A DNA stretch of 64,000 nt from Manis javanica (GCF_040802235.1 NC_133169.1:39935034-39999033); one strand, 5' to 3'. Shown: positions 46,806 through 64,000, numbered from the stretch's first letter. The notes: generated by a model not told the origin, from the letters alone. Made by a program: numbers and translations.

Positions 46806-49800
46806 CAAGGTAACAAGGAATTAACCATGTGGATAGATTAGTTTTAATAACTCTAAATTATATTTTCCCCATGTAAGACTTTGGTTAACTAGAAATTGTA
46901 ACACCTGCCCTAGACATACCTTCAGATACTTCATCAGGGAGTGGGGTACACAACAGCCCTGCTTCTTCCATACACTGTTTAGCTAGGTAGCCCAGAATGA
47001 GACAGAACAAATATGGTTGCACCAGTATCAGGTCCCTAAACTGGCTCTAGTATATACCCTAACCAGCCTCTTACTAGAAGCTGTTTTCTGCCTTAGATTA
47101 CTGTCAGAATGGGCTCCCTAAAGCCTTATCAGTAGACCAAGAATAAAGGCATCACTTACAAACCTGGGGACCTTGAACCACTGAAAAAAAAAATTGACAG
47201 TCCATCTTAATTGGACATAACAGTACTTGACAGTCAATCATTAAAACAAATCAAAATTCAACCAACAAAGTAATTCAAACAAAATCCTGTAGCTACTATG
47301 AATTATTATATTATCTTTTACTTTGCTCGCAATGACCCAGACCATTGCCACCTTGGGAAATTATATTACCATTGCTCGATCTGTGCCAGCAGCTGAGCTA
47401 GCCCAGATGGGTCCAGATGGATCTGCCCTCAGTGTTCCAGCCTGTCTGTCTGACCATCTGAGATCTGATCATCTGGGTTACATAAAAATATTGTTCAGAT
47501 TGAGACTTACCCATGGAGTGTGAGCTTCCTCAGCTGCATGTGATAATGCCAAAATTGATGTCAATCTGTGTGGATTAAATAATTGCATTCATTGTAAATG
47601 GAACAAAAACAGAGAAACTGGGAAATTTTCTTCTCTATCACATGGTACTGACATATGATGCTGAATTTGTTGATATTTGCATGCTGCCAGTTTTCAGGAT
47701 TGAGTCTTCATGAACTAAAATGCAGGCATTTTTCCTCTATCTCAAAATTAAAACTAATACCATGTACTGATTAGGCAGTTCTAAACTTTCAACTCTCACA
47801 ATGAATCTGTCTTTGCATTACCAATTTTTTAAGATTTATGTGAAAACATATGCATGCTACATAAATTAGGAATATTATTAATGAAGAGGGCATCCCCTGA
47901 CCATTCTAAATAAACACAGAGCAAATTTACAAACATAAATACAGTGTATTTGCTACTACAAAATAATATCTGTTCATTTAATTTTTTTCTGTTAAACAGC
48001 ATCCTTTTTAACTTTGTTTTGATATCTATTCTTGTGCATTTATTGGTCTATTTAAACAAACAGTTCTTGGATTTACTTTTGATTTTCACTACTTTTCTGT
48101 TGCATTAAATTTGGATTTTATTTTTGTCATTTTCTCAATTTTCTTTTTTTTAGTTTTCTGAATTCTTTGGTTAAATGATGACTTCTTTTTTTAAACTGTT
48201 TTTATGCTTTTATTGTTTCAAAAATAATGCATTCCTACTGTAATATTTTAAGAGTATGGAGTAATATAGTGACCAACCCCACCCAACCACCTTTCCTTCA
48301 TTTAACTAATTTTTCCTTTAACTCATACACCTGAGCTAAGTATTTAATTATACAGAATTCATTGTAATGGTTTAAAATTAAAGCTCAGAATAGATAAATC
48401 AATTCATCTATCCACTCATATGATTGCTTTTAACTTGTACACAGCTTTCCATTCTTTAAGAGTATCTTAACTGACTGAATTATCCTTCTAACATATATTT
48501 TCTATGTTTCTGTTCTTATGTTGTTTTCCACATACTTGTCCACACAGAGCAGTGCTCCAGTGTATTTATATTGAGAATATGGATTCCTATATGGAAATTT
48601 TTGTATGTACATTTTAAAATTGGAAAGGCAAAATAAAGTTAATCTGCATAACTGTACCAATTTCTATTTTCACAGTGTTTGAGAGAACCTATTTCTATCT
48701 TCTCAACATCTTATTCATTGTCAGTGCACAGCTACAAAATTAAATCATGTTCTAATACTCATTTACTTTATTGTACATGAAATTTTCTTTTTTAAAATTG
48801 ACTTGTATCTTGGAAATCATTAGTAAACCATATTGGATTACATCTCTGATTCATCGAGCACAGCATTATTTTCAGTTGTCGAAGAATCTCACGTTTGCTG
48901 TTTCTGACAGTTGAGTCCTTAGGGTGGAGGGTTACCACCAGGAGTAGTGTCACCATGGATGTGGCGGTCAGGTAACTGAGGTCCTCCAAGCTATCTAACC
49001 CTTGTGGGTATCACTTGATGTGAGTGGCTGCCAGAGATATTCAAAACCCTTGAGAGGATACAACACACCAGAGAGGTTAATATGATGACTATAAGGAGAA
49101 TAATAGCCAAAGACTGAAAAAGTCCCCAGAGATTCCCAGGAGCCAAGATTTGATTGATTAATCAATCAAATAAATCAAATGAGTTCTAATCAGAGGTTTT
49201 ACCTTCCTAAATCTGACTTGTCTAATTGTGTCCTGTTACAAGGAGAGCTGATTCTTATTTAGCTTTTGTAAATAAATAAATAAATAAATAAATATAAAAT
49301 CATGAAAAATAAGAATATTTAATAAGAGTTTCCAAATTCTGGAGGGATCAGGTAGAAGAGAAAGATTAAATGTTTCAACATTTGTTTACAAAAGTATACT
49401 TTGTCAAATTGCTATAAATTACAGATAGCTTAAAAGAGAGGAGAGAAAGGGGTATTTTAACTTTGGAAAACAAAACATTAAGGAACCAGAAATGTTTTAA
49501 ATGAAGTCATAAAAATTATAATCACCCTCATCTGTTTATTCAGTCTCATGTAATAAATTCTTGTCTTGATCATGGGTTAGCAGTTTTACGGTGAGTGTTC
49601 CATTAGGGTTTTAGAAGTTTTTACCCAGTTTAATGTTATGGTCTTAAAGCTATTAGAATCCTGCATTCTAGACTAGTTTTCAGAGCCTTTTCCATGTATC
49701 TCTTTGAAAATGAAGCATTTCTTGTCTGTAGTTGATTATAAATACTTCCAGAGAATAAGAGTAAAACAGTAACTGTGAGTGACAGAAGACTTAAAAATAA

Positions 49801-51115
49801 CCATGGTTGAAGATCTGGTGAGAGTTCACTAAAAAAAATGATGTGATTGAGAAGCAAATTGTTCCCTTTGTGATATACAATATTATAAAACAACTAGAAT
49901 TATGACTGATAACATCATACCAGGACATATAAGATTTTTACAAATTGCATATAATTTCTGAATTACTTATTTTAATGATCTATATTCTATATAAGGTTAA
50001 GCATTACATTTTACTTGACAATGTTTCTCATGTAACTTAACATATCAAATAAGCCTAAATAAACATTTCTCTTTTTTATAAGGAGAAAGAACAACTCTTT
50101 TGAGATCTTCCAGTAGACCTCTGAGAAATCTGTTTGAGGTAAAAAAGATTTCATTCAGAATTTGATATGGTGAAGTTTTCTAAAATGTCAAAAGATTTAA
50201 AGCATTTGAACAAACAGGAGTGCAAGTTACTATGCATCAGTATTTACTTACTCATTCAACTAATGTAATGATGAAAATATTTTAAAGGCAAATACAAAAA
50301 ATTACATAGTTGTAAAAAAATTTAGCGCTTTTAATATAGGAAAGACTCAGTTTTTCTAAGTAATCAAAAGCCTGATAAGCACAGCATGGAACACAGGAAT
50401 ATTTTCTAAGACATAGGATCTTTATTTCTTGGATACTTAAAGGCAAAGGAAACCCTTTTATAATATTTTATTAAGGGCAAACCAATAATCTAAGAACTTA
50501 TATGATTTTGACAAAGAAAATTAAGCTCTAATTTGATATTAGTAAGTTAATGAGTTCACTTTAAAAACCTTTATAAATGCATCTAATTTAGCCAGCTTTA
50601 ATTTCAAAACATTATTTCTACAACTTCCTATACCCATTTAGGTTTTGTCTTATTCTTTTTCCTTTCTTTTCTGAAACAACCAGTATCCTCTCTCTCATTT
50701 TAAACATTATTTTCTTTTTCCTTAGCAAAAACACTTCCTATATTCCTTCCGTAGTCTTCCCCTAAAACTACATTCCATTTTCTTCCCAGGATTTGTAAGT
50801 AAAGTTGTTCCCTTTGCTCTTATTGTTTCTAGTAGTCCCATTTTTATATACTGATTATAAATTTTAACTATTAGTTGCCTTTACCTTCCAGTGAAATAAA
50901 CTAGGAACCAGGTGATTGTGAGCAATCTTATATTGGCATCCTACCATATAATATGTATTTATACATATTTATAAAACATATGCTTTTTAGAGGCATTTTT
51001 ATTGTACAGTTTTTAATGTGGCAAAAGGTACTTATTAATAGACCTAAGCATCTTTTGTCTCTATAAGAAATTAAGAACCCAAAATTAGATAAATTTAAAC
51101 CTATGTTTAGCAATC
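46806..51115. other. Gene desert, AT-rich
   Basis: No gene or RNA recognised. A (AAAT)n tract lies at about 49270-49293. Some stretches (for example about 48000-48800) look like old antisense L1 but are too decayed to assert. Confidence 0.4.
49270..49293. repeat. (AAAT)n microsatellite
   Basis: Six tetranucleotide units. Confidence 0.9.
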
Positions 51116-51910
51116 AATGTCTCAGTATACTAGTTGGACAGGATGTGGAGACAAGAGAACTTTTTATGTACTGTTCGTGGCAATGAAAATTTGTGCACCC
51201 AATATGGAAAGCAGTATGGAGGTTCCCCAAAAAACTAAAAATGAAAATACCATAAGACCCACCAATTCCACTTCTGGATATTTATCTGAAGAAAACAAAA
51301 TCACTTATTTGAAAACATGTATGTACTCCTATGTTTACTGAAGCATTATTTATAATAGGTGAGATTTATAACAGTTAAGTGTCCATTGATAAACAGAGAG
51401 AGAAGGTTTGATATATATATATATATATATAAAGTGAAATATTACTCAGCCATGAAAAAGAATGAACTCTTGCCATTTGTGACAACATGGATGCACCTAA
51501 GGGTATTATGCTAAGTAAAATAAGTCAGAAAAGGGAAGACAAATATTATATGATTTCACTTATAAGTGGAATCTAAAAAACAAAACAAGTAAACAAAAGA
51601 GAAATAGACTCATAGTCACAGAGAACAGACTTGGGGTCAACACAGGAGAGGTGTGGGGAATGGGTAAAATAAGTGGCAGGGATAAAGAGGGACAAACTTT
51701 CAATCATAAAATAAATTAGCCGCAAGAATGAAAGTATAGCATAGGAAATATAGTCAATATTTTAATAATTTTGTATGTTGACAGATGGTAAGTACATTTA
51801 TCAAGGCAAGCATTTAATAATGTATATAATTGTTGAATTACTATGTTGTACACCTAAAACCAATGTAATATACTGTGTCAATTGTATTTCAATGGAAATA
51901 AAAAAATAAA
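51116..51910 (+). mobile_element. L1 3' end (older subfamily)
   Basis: Sense L1: end of ORF2 from about 51116, the block AAATATTACTCAGCCATGAA near 51435-51455, the ATGGATGCACCTAAGG block at about 51488, then 3' UTR and an A-rich end at 51900-51910. An (AT)n tract interrupts it at about 51412-51431. Truncated; no coding potential. Confidence 0.8.
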
Positions 51911-52659
51911 GGAAAATGAATTATAACAAAAAAAGATGCTCATCTATTTCTTTTATTTTCAAAGGAATACTTTTAATATATCACAAAAGCACAGCATAAG
52001 TAAGCACTTGTAGATACTTTTTATTGGGCTAGAGAAATTTTCTTACATTGCAAGTTTTTAAGGTAAATTATAAAAAGTTTTCATCACAGTAGGTATGATT
52101 AATTTCCTCCAATCTGTTAGTGCCTGGTTATTTTATACCATACCCTAATGAAAACACATGAACAAACTATACAAAGCCAAAAGAACACATCTTAAGAAGT
52201 TATTTTTTCATAAAAAAGCAATTGGTATATCTATAATATGATCCCACTTATGTCTAAAATATACAAAAATACATAATATATACTTGAGGGTTAAATTTAT
52301 GTGTAGCAAATGTAATGAAAAGTAAGGAAATAACAAAAATGGAACTCAATAGTGGTTAACTTAGATGACACAGAGCCAGATTCAACAGTATTGGTAATAT
52401 CCTCTTTCTTAGGATGAGAGTTACATTATATTTTTTTATAATTTATCCATGCATGTGTTTATATGCATACACATATGTATATTTGCATTGTATATATATC
52501 CTTTAATAATAATTAAATATTATTGTCCATTAAAATCATGTGTATAAAAACCAAGCTACTCTGTAAATAAAAGCAATAGAAATTGAAAAATAAGGTTTCA
52601 GTTTCCAATTATTAATATAATAATTTTAAATAATAGGCAAATTTTATTGATAATATGCA
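51911..52659. other. Unassigned AT-rich DNA
   Basis: Nothing recognised. Confidence 0.4.
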
Positions 52660-52850
52660 ACATGCTCTGTATTGAGTGATCTATTTATATTACCTCATTT
52701 GACACTTAAGACAATCCCATAATATATGTATCACTGTATCTCCATTTTATGGATGAGGAAACTCATAAAAAAATTCACTAATTTATGCAGAAGTCTCAGG
52801 CTCTGTTTTCATGTGATTAAGAAATTCACTGAATCACACACGCACAGGTG
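52660..52850 (+). mobile_element. MIR SINE
   Basis: Characteristic MIR core order: TACCTCATTTGACACTTAA, then ATCTCCATTTTATGGATGAG (52739-52758) and GAAACTCA. Diverged. Confidence 0.7.
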
Positions 52851-54430
52851 TGCAAACATACACACACAGAATCTTTCACTAAAACACATAAATGCACACT
52901 CATACACACAGAAAATACCTATAGACCTAACATTGAAGTTCTTGCAGTTAAGTATTAATTTAAACAGTGTTAAGCCATGTACTCAAAATGAAATGTGTAT
53001 TAACAATACTTTCTCTGGGTCTTCAGCCAGAATAGGATGTCAAAATAGTGTAAATAGAGCCTGAGGTAACGAAGCTGAGGAAATACAAACCTTTGCAGAT
53101 ATAGAAACATTTTTTTATGAATAACTATTCTTACATCAATCAATGAAGAAACAAAACTCAGAGAAGGAGTAATATCATCTCATATTTGAGATCCACAATT
53201 ACACAAATCATCTTTTCTCAAATAGTCTTACTGTAGCAGCAAACTTATATTGCTCTGTATTTCCAAGTAAAAACAATCTTCTCAGAAATAATCAGAGTGA
53301 AAACTCTCATACATACAATGGTTTTGTAAACTTCTTAATCATTAAATATTTGCTTAAATATTTGCTCTAAATGACATTTGAGTGGATACCGCAAAGATAA
53401 TTATCCCCGGGATATACAATGAACAATTCCCTTCACAGAATGTTTGGAAAACCCCTCCCACACATCAACTTCACTATCACAAATCATTCTCTAGATTAAA
53501 GAACTCATGTTTTATTCTTCAGCCAAAGTCTACAACTTCTCACTCATCTCTGAATTTAATACAGCTAACGTTTCAGGCAGCGCTGGGTTTTATTATGGAA
53601 TAGGTCTATATTATCCTGCAGTTGCCTAGGTTATTCCAATGAAACCATTTTTAAAAATATTTTATAACAAGTTATATAACATTTTTACAACTTATTCTTT
53701 TCTCTTTCTGCCCTTTTAGAGCATATAATTTGCTCACTTTCACTGTCACCTAAATTAGATCTAACTATGCCCTGAAAAACTTGGAAAAACCTTAAAAACA
53801 TCTTTTAATTACTGTAGATTAAATGGACGACTAATTAAATAAACTGTAGATTTTGTTTCACTGTTTTCCAGGGTTGGTTTTATTATTTTGTGTTTGAATA
53901 ATAATATAATGGAAACCATGAATTTATATCTTGTAAATATAAACTTAGAACACTCATCCTACAACTTCAAAATTCGGAAATTAACATATATGGAAAAAAT
54001 TAAGCAGAACAATGTTCTTAATCTGTGACTTTAGCCATATTATTACATATGAAAAAGTAGCTTCCTTATTTTAATTTTCTTTTATTAGTAGTTGATAGTA
54101 GTATTTTACAATGATTATGGAATTTTAAATTTGTTTAGGTGATAATGATATCCCTCTTTCCCAATTTTTGTTATTTCTACCATTTTTAAATGAAAAAAAT
54201 ACAAATGAAAACAAGTTTTGTTATAAAAACTAATTTCAGAACAAAAATGTTAAATATGTCTCTCATTTAATATATCATTTACATAAATGTCATTTTGCCT
54301 TCCAAAAAATATTTTAAATTATGTTAATATAATAATGTAAAGATCTCTAGAAATGATAAAAGAACATTAATCTTCTTTTTTAAACAGCTTATCTAAACTC
54401 TTTAACATCTTATTTAAACTTTGTTGAGAT
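52851..54430. other. Unassigned AT-rich DNA
   Basis: No gene recognised. Confidence 0.4.
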
Positions 54431-54965
54431 ATAATTTGATACACAAAATAGACTTATTTGAAGTGTGCAATTCAATGATTTTTAATAAATTTATTAAGTT
54501 GAACAACTGTCACTAAAATCTATTTTTAGAACATTTATATTGAGCCAAAAAGATCCCTCGTAGCCATTGACTCATTCCCTGTTCCCATATCCAAGCCCAG
54601 GCCACCGCAGCCTCCTACTTACCTCTATATACTTGCCTTTTCTGGACATTTCATTTAATTTACATAATATGTGGTCTTTGGAGATTGGCTTCTTTCACTT
54701 AATGTTTTCAAAGTTCATGTATGTATAGCATACTCAGTAATTCATTCTATTTATTGTCAAATAATAATCCATCGTATGGCTGTAACACATTGTTTATCTA
54801 TTCACCAGTTAATGGACATTTGGATTGTGTCCACCTTTTTGGCTTTTATAAACATCTTTTGGACACATGTTATATGTCAGTGGCATTCACAAATTCTGTC
54901 ATGATGTTCTTTCTATACAGAAAAGGACATTTAGTGGAACTATGAACACATGTCATAAAACTTTT
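54431..54965 (-). mobile_element. Ancient L1 3' end (antisense, L1M-type)
   Basis: Antisense L1M blocks in order: near 54420-54470 the 'GTGTGCAATTCAATG' block, near 54670-54720 the 'TTTCACTTAATGTTTTCAA' block and then the 'CCATCGTATGG' and 'TCACCAGTTAATGGACATTT' blocks at 54771-54825. Frames of 74-77 codons over it are not genes. Confidence 0.65.
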
Positions 54966-54984
54966 GGATAGAGTTTTCTAGACT

Positions 54985-55120
54985 AGAGAATGGTTGTTAG
55001 TGCTGGCTTCATATTAGAATCACCTAATAAATCATGAAAACCTGGAGTCTGGAACCTACTCCCCATAATTTTAATTTAATTGCTCTAAAGTACAGCCTGG
55101 GCATCAGAATTGTACAAAAA
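54985..55120 (+). mobile_element. MER5-like hAT remnant
   Basis: Contains TTAGAATCACCTAATAAAT and a CAGCCTGGGCATCAGAATT block at about 55090-55112, like MER5A/MER58-type elements. Diverged; the family call is tentative. Confidence 0.45.
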
Positions 55121-56324
55121 TGATCGAAGTGTCTTTAATATTCAGGCAAGTGTGGCCGCCATTATTATATAATCATATCCTTTCACTTCCTTTCTCTTGG
55201 CTTAATGGATAAATACCTGTCCAGAATAGAGCTTGCAATATTCCCAGGCTCCTTTCCATGTGTGGATGAGGAGTGGAAGAACTGATCAGGTGAAGAGAAA
55301 CTTTGACTGAACAGGAGCAGGAAACACATCAAGCTCTCATCCACTAGCTGACCACCTCACAGAGGGCGGGCAGGGCCTTGCGTGGATTTACTCTTTGAAG
55401 AAAGAAATAATCTATTTCATTTATGTAGCTCAGACTCACAATGAATACAGTTGAAAGCAAATGAATTTTAACTAAATTTACTTATTTATTTTCCCTGGGA
55501 ATAAAGAGATTCACAGAGAAAAAGTCTAAATTTTTCCCTAATTAATGTAATAGAGAACATTTTAAATTTTACATCTGACTGTATTAATTTTAGACATCAA
55601 CTGAAGTGACATCTTAGAAGAGAACTTTTGAACTAACAGTATAAAGGAACTGTCCAGTCCCCATCTAATACATCATCCTATTTTTTTTTTTAATTCCCAC
55701 ATATAACTTAGTTCTATCTGATTTTTAAAATTCATTTTATATGGTTATTCTGTTCCTTTGTCTTCTGTAATGTAAACTACAGGGGAGAAAGGGAACTTTC
55801 TTATATATCACTATTTCCTTAATACTCAGTGAACATAAAAAATAATCAGCTCTCACTACCTGTAAGAAAATGCAGGTTTATCCTGTGGCTGTATTATTCT
55901 AGCATAGAATAGATGTTGCTTAGAATATAATTCCATCACTGCATTTGTCTGTTTCCTTGGAAATGGAAATTATGGTGGTGGTGGTTAGACGAAAATTCAT
56001 TTGCCATTAATCACTGCTAATGAGGCTGTTAATGGGAATCTCATGTTTACTGAAAAATCCCTTTTAATGGGAAAAACAAATATCGCTGGGTATTCAGTCC
56101 AAATACTGGCAACTTTTCATTCTTTTCTGTTTCCAATGGCTTAGTACACATTTAAATATCTCCAATTGTCTGTTCAGAACCACTTGGAAGACAAAAGAGG
56201 AAACCCAGGCACGAGGCCCTGGAAGTAACTCCACATGTTCGGATACTTAGACCTGCAACTCTAACTTTAGCTAGGGCAGAATTAGATAACTTTGAAGTTT
56301 TACAAAATGAATAAATTAATAACA
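55121..56324. other. Unassigned AT-rich DNA
   Basis: No gene recognised. Confidence 0.4.
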
Positions 56325-56530
56325 GTTATTACTTGTGTAGTGTTTATTCTCCACTAGAAGCTCTTCAAAGGGTCTCATGAATATTAGCTCATTTTAATAT
56401 TAATAGCTTGCTTATGATGTTACCTCCATTTTAGAGATAAAGAAGCTAAAGCACAGAGAAGAAATATAATTTACCCAATGCTAAACAGTGAGTGTCTGAG
56501 ACACACAGAATCCAGGATCTGTGGTTTTAG
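56325..56530 (+). mobile_element. MIR SINE
   Basis: MIR core in sense order: ATGAATATTAGCTCATTT, TTACCTCCATTTTAGAGATA (56420-56439), GAAGCTAAAGCACAGAGAAG and CAGGATCTGTGGT. Confidence 0.75.
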
Positions 56531-57694
56531 CAGAATAAAGAGACATGATTGAACACCGTTATTCAATTACACATTCAAATATTATGCCAACATCATGAGA
56601 TCCTGCTTGGGATATCAAGCATTAGTCATGCCTTAGGCTTAATATTTTAATGTCTTTGTTCTAATAAAATGGTAAATAACCATAATGAATATATTATTGT
56701 AAATTAATTTATGTAAGAGTTATTACAACCATCCTGATTTAATGTAATAGTAACATTTCATTAAAGGATATGTAGAGTGCAAATGTATATGAAATAGCAT
56801 TAAACAGAAGGGTCCATCAAGCAGGACCTCTGAGATGTATGAAATCAACACTAAAATTCTGGCAGTTCAGGTGGATGATTAGAGAAGGAAAGAAAGGATA
56901 AAAATGGAATTATATTAATTTACATTATTCATGCAGACTTAGCAGACTATATTCAGCTGGCCATCCTCATCTCTTCCTACAAATTTGAAGAGTATGTTCA
57001 GGAAGGAGGTATTACAACAGAATTATAAGAGTTCATACATTCAGGTGTATGAGAGTGTCAAACCCTAAATAGTAATCTGATAATGCCTAGGGACAAATAA
57101 CTCATACAAGAATATACATACATATATTTTTCTTTATATATAAGTATATATACATACATATATATGTATTATATGAAATCTTCAACTTTCTAATAATCTT
57201 TGAATTGCAAATTAAAACAATGTGATACAACTTAACACATAATTATAAGAAACTCAAAATAACAATAGTAGATGGTTAGCCATTCAGCATTAATTATGTT
57301 AGATTGAACATACAAGCTTTTTTCCTGTTCCCGTTAAGGCTTCTCTAAATTTATTGAAAAAATGAAAAAAATATGAAATTGTAAAAACTGAGAGAAAAGA
57401 GACCACTAGTGGAAAAAAAAATCAACACACTTTGGCAAGATAAGAAGCTCGTGGAGGACTGTGACTGGCTTAGCTTATTGGAGCTATTAACAATTCAGGA
57501 CTTTACATAGAGGAACTTGGTATGAGGGACAGGGTCAGGAGTGGCGGCACTGAACACAGTGAGGGTGGGGATGAGGAAGGGGATGGGAAACAGGAGGATG
57601 GTCAGAACATCTGTGCGTAGAAAAGCTCACCTTTTTCCCATGTCTAGACTATCAACATAGAGCCATCTACTGTTAGAGCAAAACTCACTGGGTA
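56531..57694. other. Unassigned AT-rich DNA
   Basis: A TA/TATACA tract lies at about 57113-57170. No gene recognised. Confidence 0.4.
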
Positions 57695-57865
57695 TTAACT
57701 TGTTCTAGATCATTACATGGGTGAATTGATTTAACCCTCAAAACAAATAAATCAGTGAAGCAGCAGTTTCATCCCCAGATGAGCAGGCGATGGACGGCAG
57801 AGCGGGACTCTCAGCCCATGAAGTCGCACCTGTGGTCCCCGCTCTAAACCACCAGGATGGATCCA
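57695..57865 (+). mobile_element. MIR SINE (probable)
   Basis: MIR-like blocks: TTTAACCCTCAAAACAA, CAGTTTCATCCCCAGATGAG (57763-57782) and a GC-rich end at CTCTAAACCACC. Confidence 0.5.
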
Positions 57866-59824
57866 CTGCCTTACATGCCCAGGCAACAGAAAATCAGATG
57901 CTTCCTTTCTGCAGAAACTAAAAAGATGTGATTCCAGGCACTATGTGTGCAAGTGACTGGGAGGAAAAATGGATAATATTAAAAACACTACAAATGGAAT
58001 AGGCCACCAGCTCCCTTGCTGGTGGGAAAATGATGGCTTGGACAGAGAAGGAGTTCATCATAGGAGACTCAACAAAGCATCAAGAATCACACAACTCTTA
58101 CGAATCATCCAGTATGAGAAAACCAGCAGTTTCTTCATAAAGAAGCTTATTCCAAGGTTTGCATGATTTAGGACTGTCATCGTTTTAGAGCAACGGTGAT
58201 GCCCATACATACATTGAGCTTCTAATAGAAGAGGTCAAACCTGACACCACAAAAACTATATATTTTAAGTTGATATAATAGTTAAGTGATGAAGTAGATG
58301 CATAGACAATTATTAAGACTTTTTCAAATTAAGAAAATTATAATGATAAAAGTCTAACCATACTGTATATGTTTGCTGGAACCACATTAATGAAAATTAA
58401 AATTATAGAAATACTGCAAGAAAAATATTTTCAAATCTAAATAGAATAAGATATTTTGGGGATGGCAATTTTCCCCTAAGGCTAATGACCCAAATCCACA
58501 AAGGTATAAAACACAGCAGCAACAAAACAAATAAAAAATACCCAGTGATTTTGATTTTACATCACAAGGAATTTTTAAAAAAATCAGAAATGACTCTTTG
58601 GTTTGCTCCTGTAAGCTGCCTCTTCCAGTGGTCAACTTCAGTGATCAACCAATTACAAATTTGTGATGACAGTAAATCATTTGACCTTTCTAAGGATAAT
58701 GTAAATGAGAACACCATGCCACACAAAATATTATCCTAGTAAGAAAATTTGTGAAAAGGACTTGCCAGAGAATGTAGTACACAGAAAACTCTCAGTAAAT
58801 ATGACTTCCATTTCCTGTACTAAATATTCCTGTTACTAAATGCAGTTGCTCCAAAATTTATGATTTTTTAATGATTTCTTCTAAGTCCAAATCTTTCTGC
58901 TCTCAAATAACTTAAACCTAGATTGGAAGAGATTAAACACTAGAGATTTAGGATTATTTTAAGGCCACAGGTGAAATCAAAAGCCAATTCTGTACAATCT
59001 TCAATCACAATTGAAATCCATTATGGAATTGCTTTACCAGATTAAATAAATTGCATGGTTTTGAAAAAAATATATGTATACACACACAGAGATATACATA
59101 CATATAGTATAAATAATATGGTATAGAAAAATCATTTTATAAAATGGATAAGCTAAAGCAGAAAAGCCACACTATTGGAACACAGTAAGATAATCTGTGG
59201 TATGAGCTCTTATTTTCTCTCAAATAATAGTCCAAATATTAGGGATATAAGCAGCAGAATATTTCTCAGATCTACAACTTTAAGGGTAGAAATTCTAACA
59301 CTAGAACCTCAAAATAGAGCCTATTTCATCATATTCACCTATTTACTTGATTTCTTTCACTGTTCAGCTTTTTTTTATTGATTTTAAGCACCACAAAGTT
59401 TAATATTTCAAGAGTAGTTTCAATACAGACAATTTTATTTTGTTTATGTATTTCCATAAATTCTAATGTAATAAAGAAATTTCTCCTTTATTCATAGTTT
59501 TATGGAAAGACTGACTGCCTCAAAAAGTCAAATTCAAGGCTCAGTTATTCTTGATTGATTCTCTGCTTTTTGGAACCCCAGCTTCTCCCGAAGCAGCAGA
59601 GGAGAGAAACAGATTTGAGCATGGAAAAGTGGAATGCATGGTAACTGAGGTGGAGTTTAAAGTTCAGCATCGGGGTCTTGGAGGTAGAAGGCTGTCAACC
59701 CAACAATCATTTGCCAGGAGATGAGCTCAGACATGAGCTGTTCTCTCTTGCGCCGAGGTTCCTGATGAGAAGCCTTCCAAACACTCCTGACACAGCCCAT
59801 CAGCCCTTCTCCTTCGCTTCTCAC
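57866..59824. other. Unassigned DNA next to the formin pseudogene
   Basis: No further formin exon could be defended below 59825. Open frames are short and without signature. Confidence 0.4.
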
Positions 59825-59960
59825 CTGTATTCATGTCTGTGAGCTGCTCTCTCTTCCACTGTTTCTGCAGCTGCTCCTTCTTGGCCTTCTCCTTGGCTAG
59901 TTTTGCTCATTGCATTTTTTCATCTATCTCCCACCACTTCTGGTTCTCCTTGAGTGCTTG
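59825..59960 (-). pseudogene. DIAPH1: Formin pseudogene exon 7, with nonsense codon
   Basis: Charged helical tail after FH2 (starts QALKENQK; later AKLAKEKAKKEQL). Codon 18 is TGA at 59907-59909. Acceptor TCTCCACAG, donor GTGAGA. In DIAPH1 the next exon would carry the autoinhibitory DAD; I cannot defend one here. Confidence 0.88.
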
Positions 59961-60028
59961 CTGTGGAGAGAAAAAAAAGAACACGTGGGCATGTATGCAC
60001 TCACACATGTGCACGTCCACCACCATCA

Positions 60029-61222
<1,194 letters not shown>

Positions 61223-61677
61223 CTATAAATCACTGGATGACTGACCGTCCAGCCTCCACAAGCTTAACAGTACCCGAGGGGCTTCATTTAAGTTAACAGG
61301 AATCTATGAAATCCCCTGGGGCCCTGGTCTCATTTCAGAGAACAAGGTTTGGGAGGAACGAGACATACGCAGAAACACAGAGGCTGGGAAAAACCTGTTC
61401 CTGCCTCTCTGGAGTGCTGCTCTGACTTGGCCTGGTTCCAGGACGGTGAGGCCTGATTTTTGCTCATTCTGTCTATGCTTTCTGAATGAGAAAACCCGTT
61501 GGCCTAGACTGCAAACACCTGCCTCCCTTCTAGCTGTGTTTTGGTATTTGGCATTTCCCTAGGAAGAGAGAGGGTGCTTCCACTATACAGAGACCTCTCT
61601 TCTGCCTGATACTCCTTCCTCATGGCTTAGACCCTCTCCTACTCTCACCTAAAATAGTCTGAATGGGAAATGATCTA

Positions 61678-61935
<258 letters not shown>

Positions 61936-61942
61936 TCACTCA

Positions 61943-62595
<653 letters not shown>

Positions 62596-62840
62596 TCAGT
62601 TTGAGGACGATGAGCCTCCTGTCAGGCCCTCCCTCTGTCCAAGGACCACTTAGAAGGAGACATGGGCTAGCAGTGGGGATGCAGGGGAGAGGCAGCTCGT
62701 GGGATGGCAGGACTTTTGAAAAATGTACCAGAAATAACATGACCGCCAGAGAGAAGGAAGCTTATCCTAAGCTAGCATTAGTTAGGTCGTCAGTGCCAGA
62801 TCCTCCTCCTCTGAGCAGAGGCACTGATGCCCAGCATTTA

Positions 62841-64000
<1,160 letters not shown>

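Noticed and set aside
59733-59818. Possible DAD exon of the formin
   Set aside because: A weak resemblance around an Arg-Arg-Lys-Arg run lies only a few bases past the donor at 59824, which leaves no room for an intron; too weak to annotate.

Overview
The window is nuclear DNA from a placental mammal. Recognisable MIR, L2, MER5A, MER20, MLT1 and L1M fossils lie beside younger L1 copies. One class I endogenous retrovirus is present, and the coding-like DNA is split by introns with mammalian splice signals. I see no Alu, B1/B2, bovine-type or equine-type SINE. The younger L1 3' end looks to me, from memory only, like that of pangolins. That species guess is weak. No intact protein-coding gene was found, and nothing is prokaryotic: no operons, CRISPR arrays or phage.

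Layout. 1-14.5 kb is AT-rich DNA with an old L1 ORF1 scrap, a 5'-inverted L1 (2.2-2.9 kb) and a near-full-length but dead L1 on the + strand (3.53-9.5 kb) with its target-site duplication. GC-rich islands of unknown origin lie at 10.1-10.45 and 12.2-12.6 kb. From 14.5 to 21.3 kb there are four solo LTRs of one roughly 300-bp family, an L1M split by an MLT1 LTR, and another old L1. From 23.75 to 25.59 kb there is a 5'-truncated L1 on the minus strand with a perfect 15-bp duplication. From 26 to 34.6 kb there are old repeats, a candidate LTR and a GC-rich block at 33.04-33.48 kb.

34,597-41,233 is a provirus on the minus strand with two 250-bp LTRs, a tRNA-Phe-type primer site and a polypurine tract. 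Its order is leader, gag, pro-pol, env. It looks like an ERV-F-type class I element. Gag and pol are broken and partly deleted. A tRNA-Lys-like sequence sits where the N-terminal capsid should be. The 3' half of env is still one 451-codon frame.

41.2-59.8 kb is AT-rich gene desert with scattered DNA transposons, MIRs and L1 fragments. 59.8-63.0 kb, minus strand, holds seven consecutive exons of a DIAPH1-like formin (FH2 domain) with introns retained. It is an unprocessed pseudogene killed by a 1-nt deletion, a nonsense codon and a mutated splice donor. One of its introns has the signature of a minor-spliceosome AT-AC intron.
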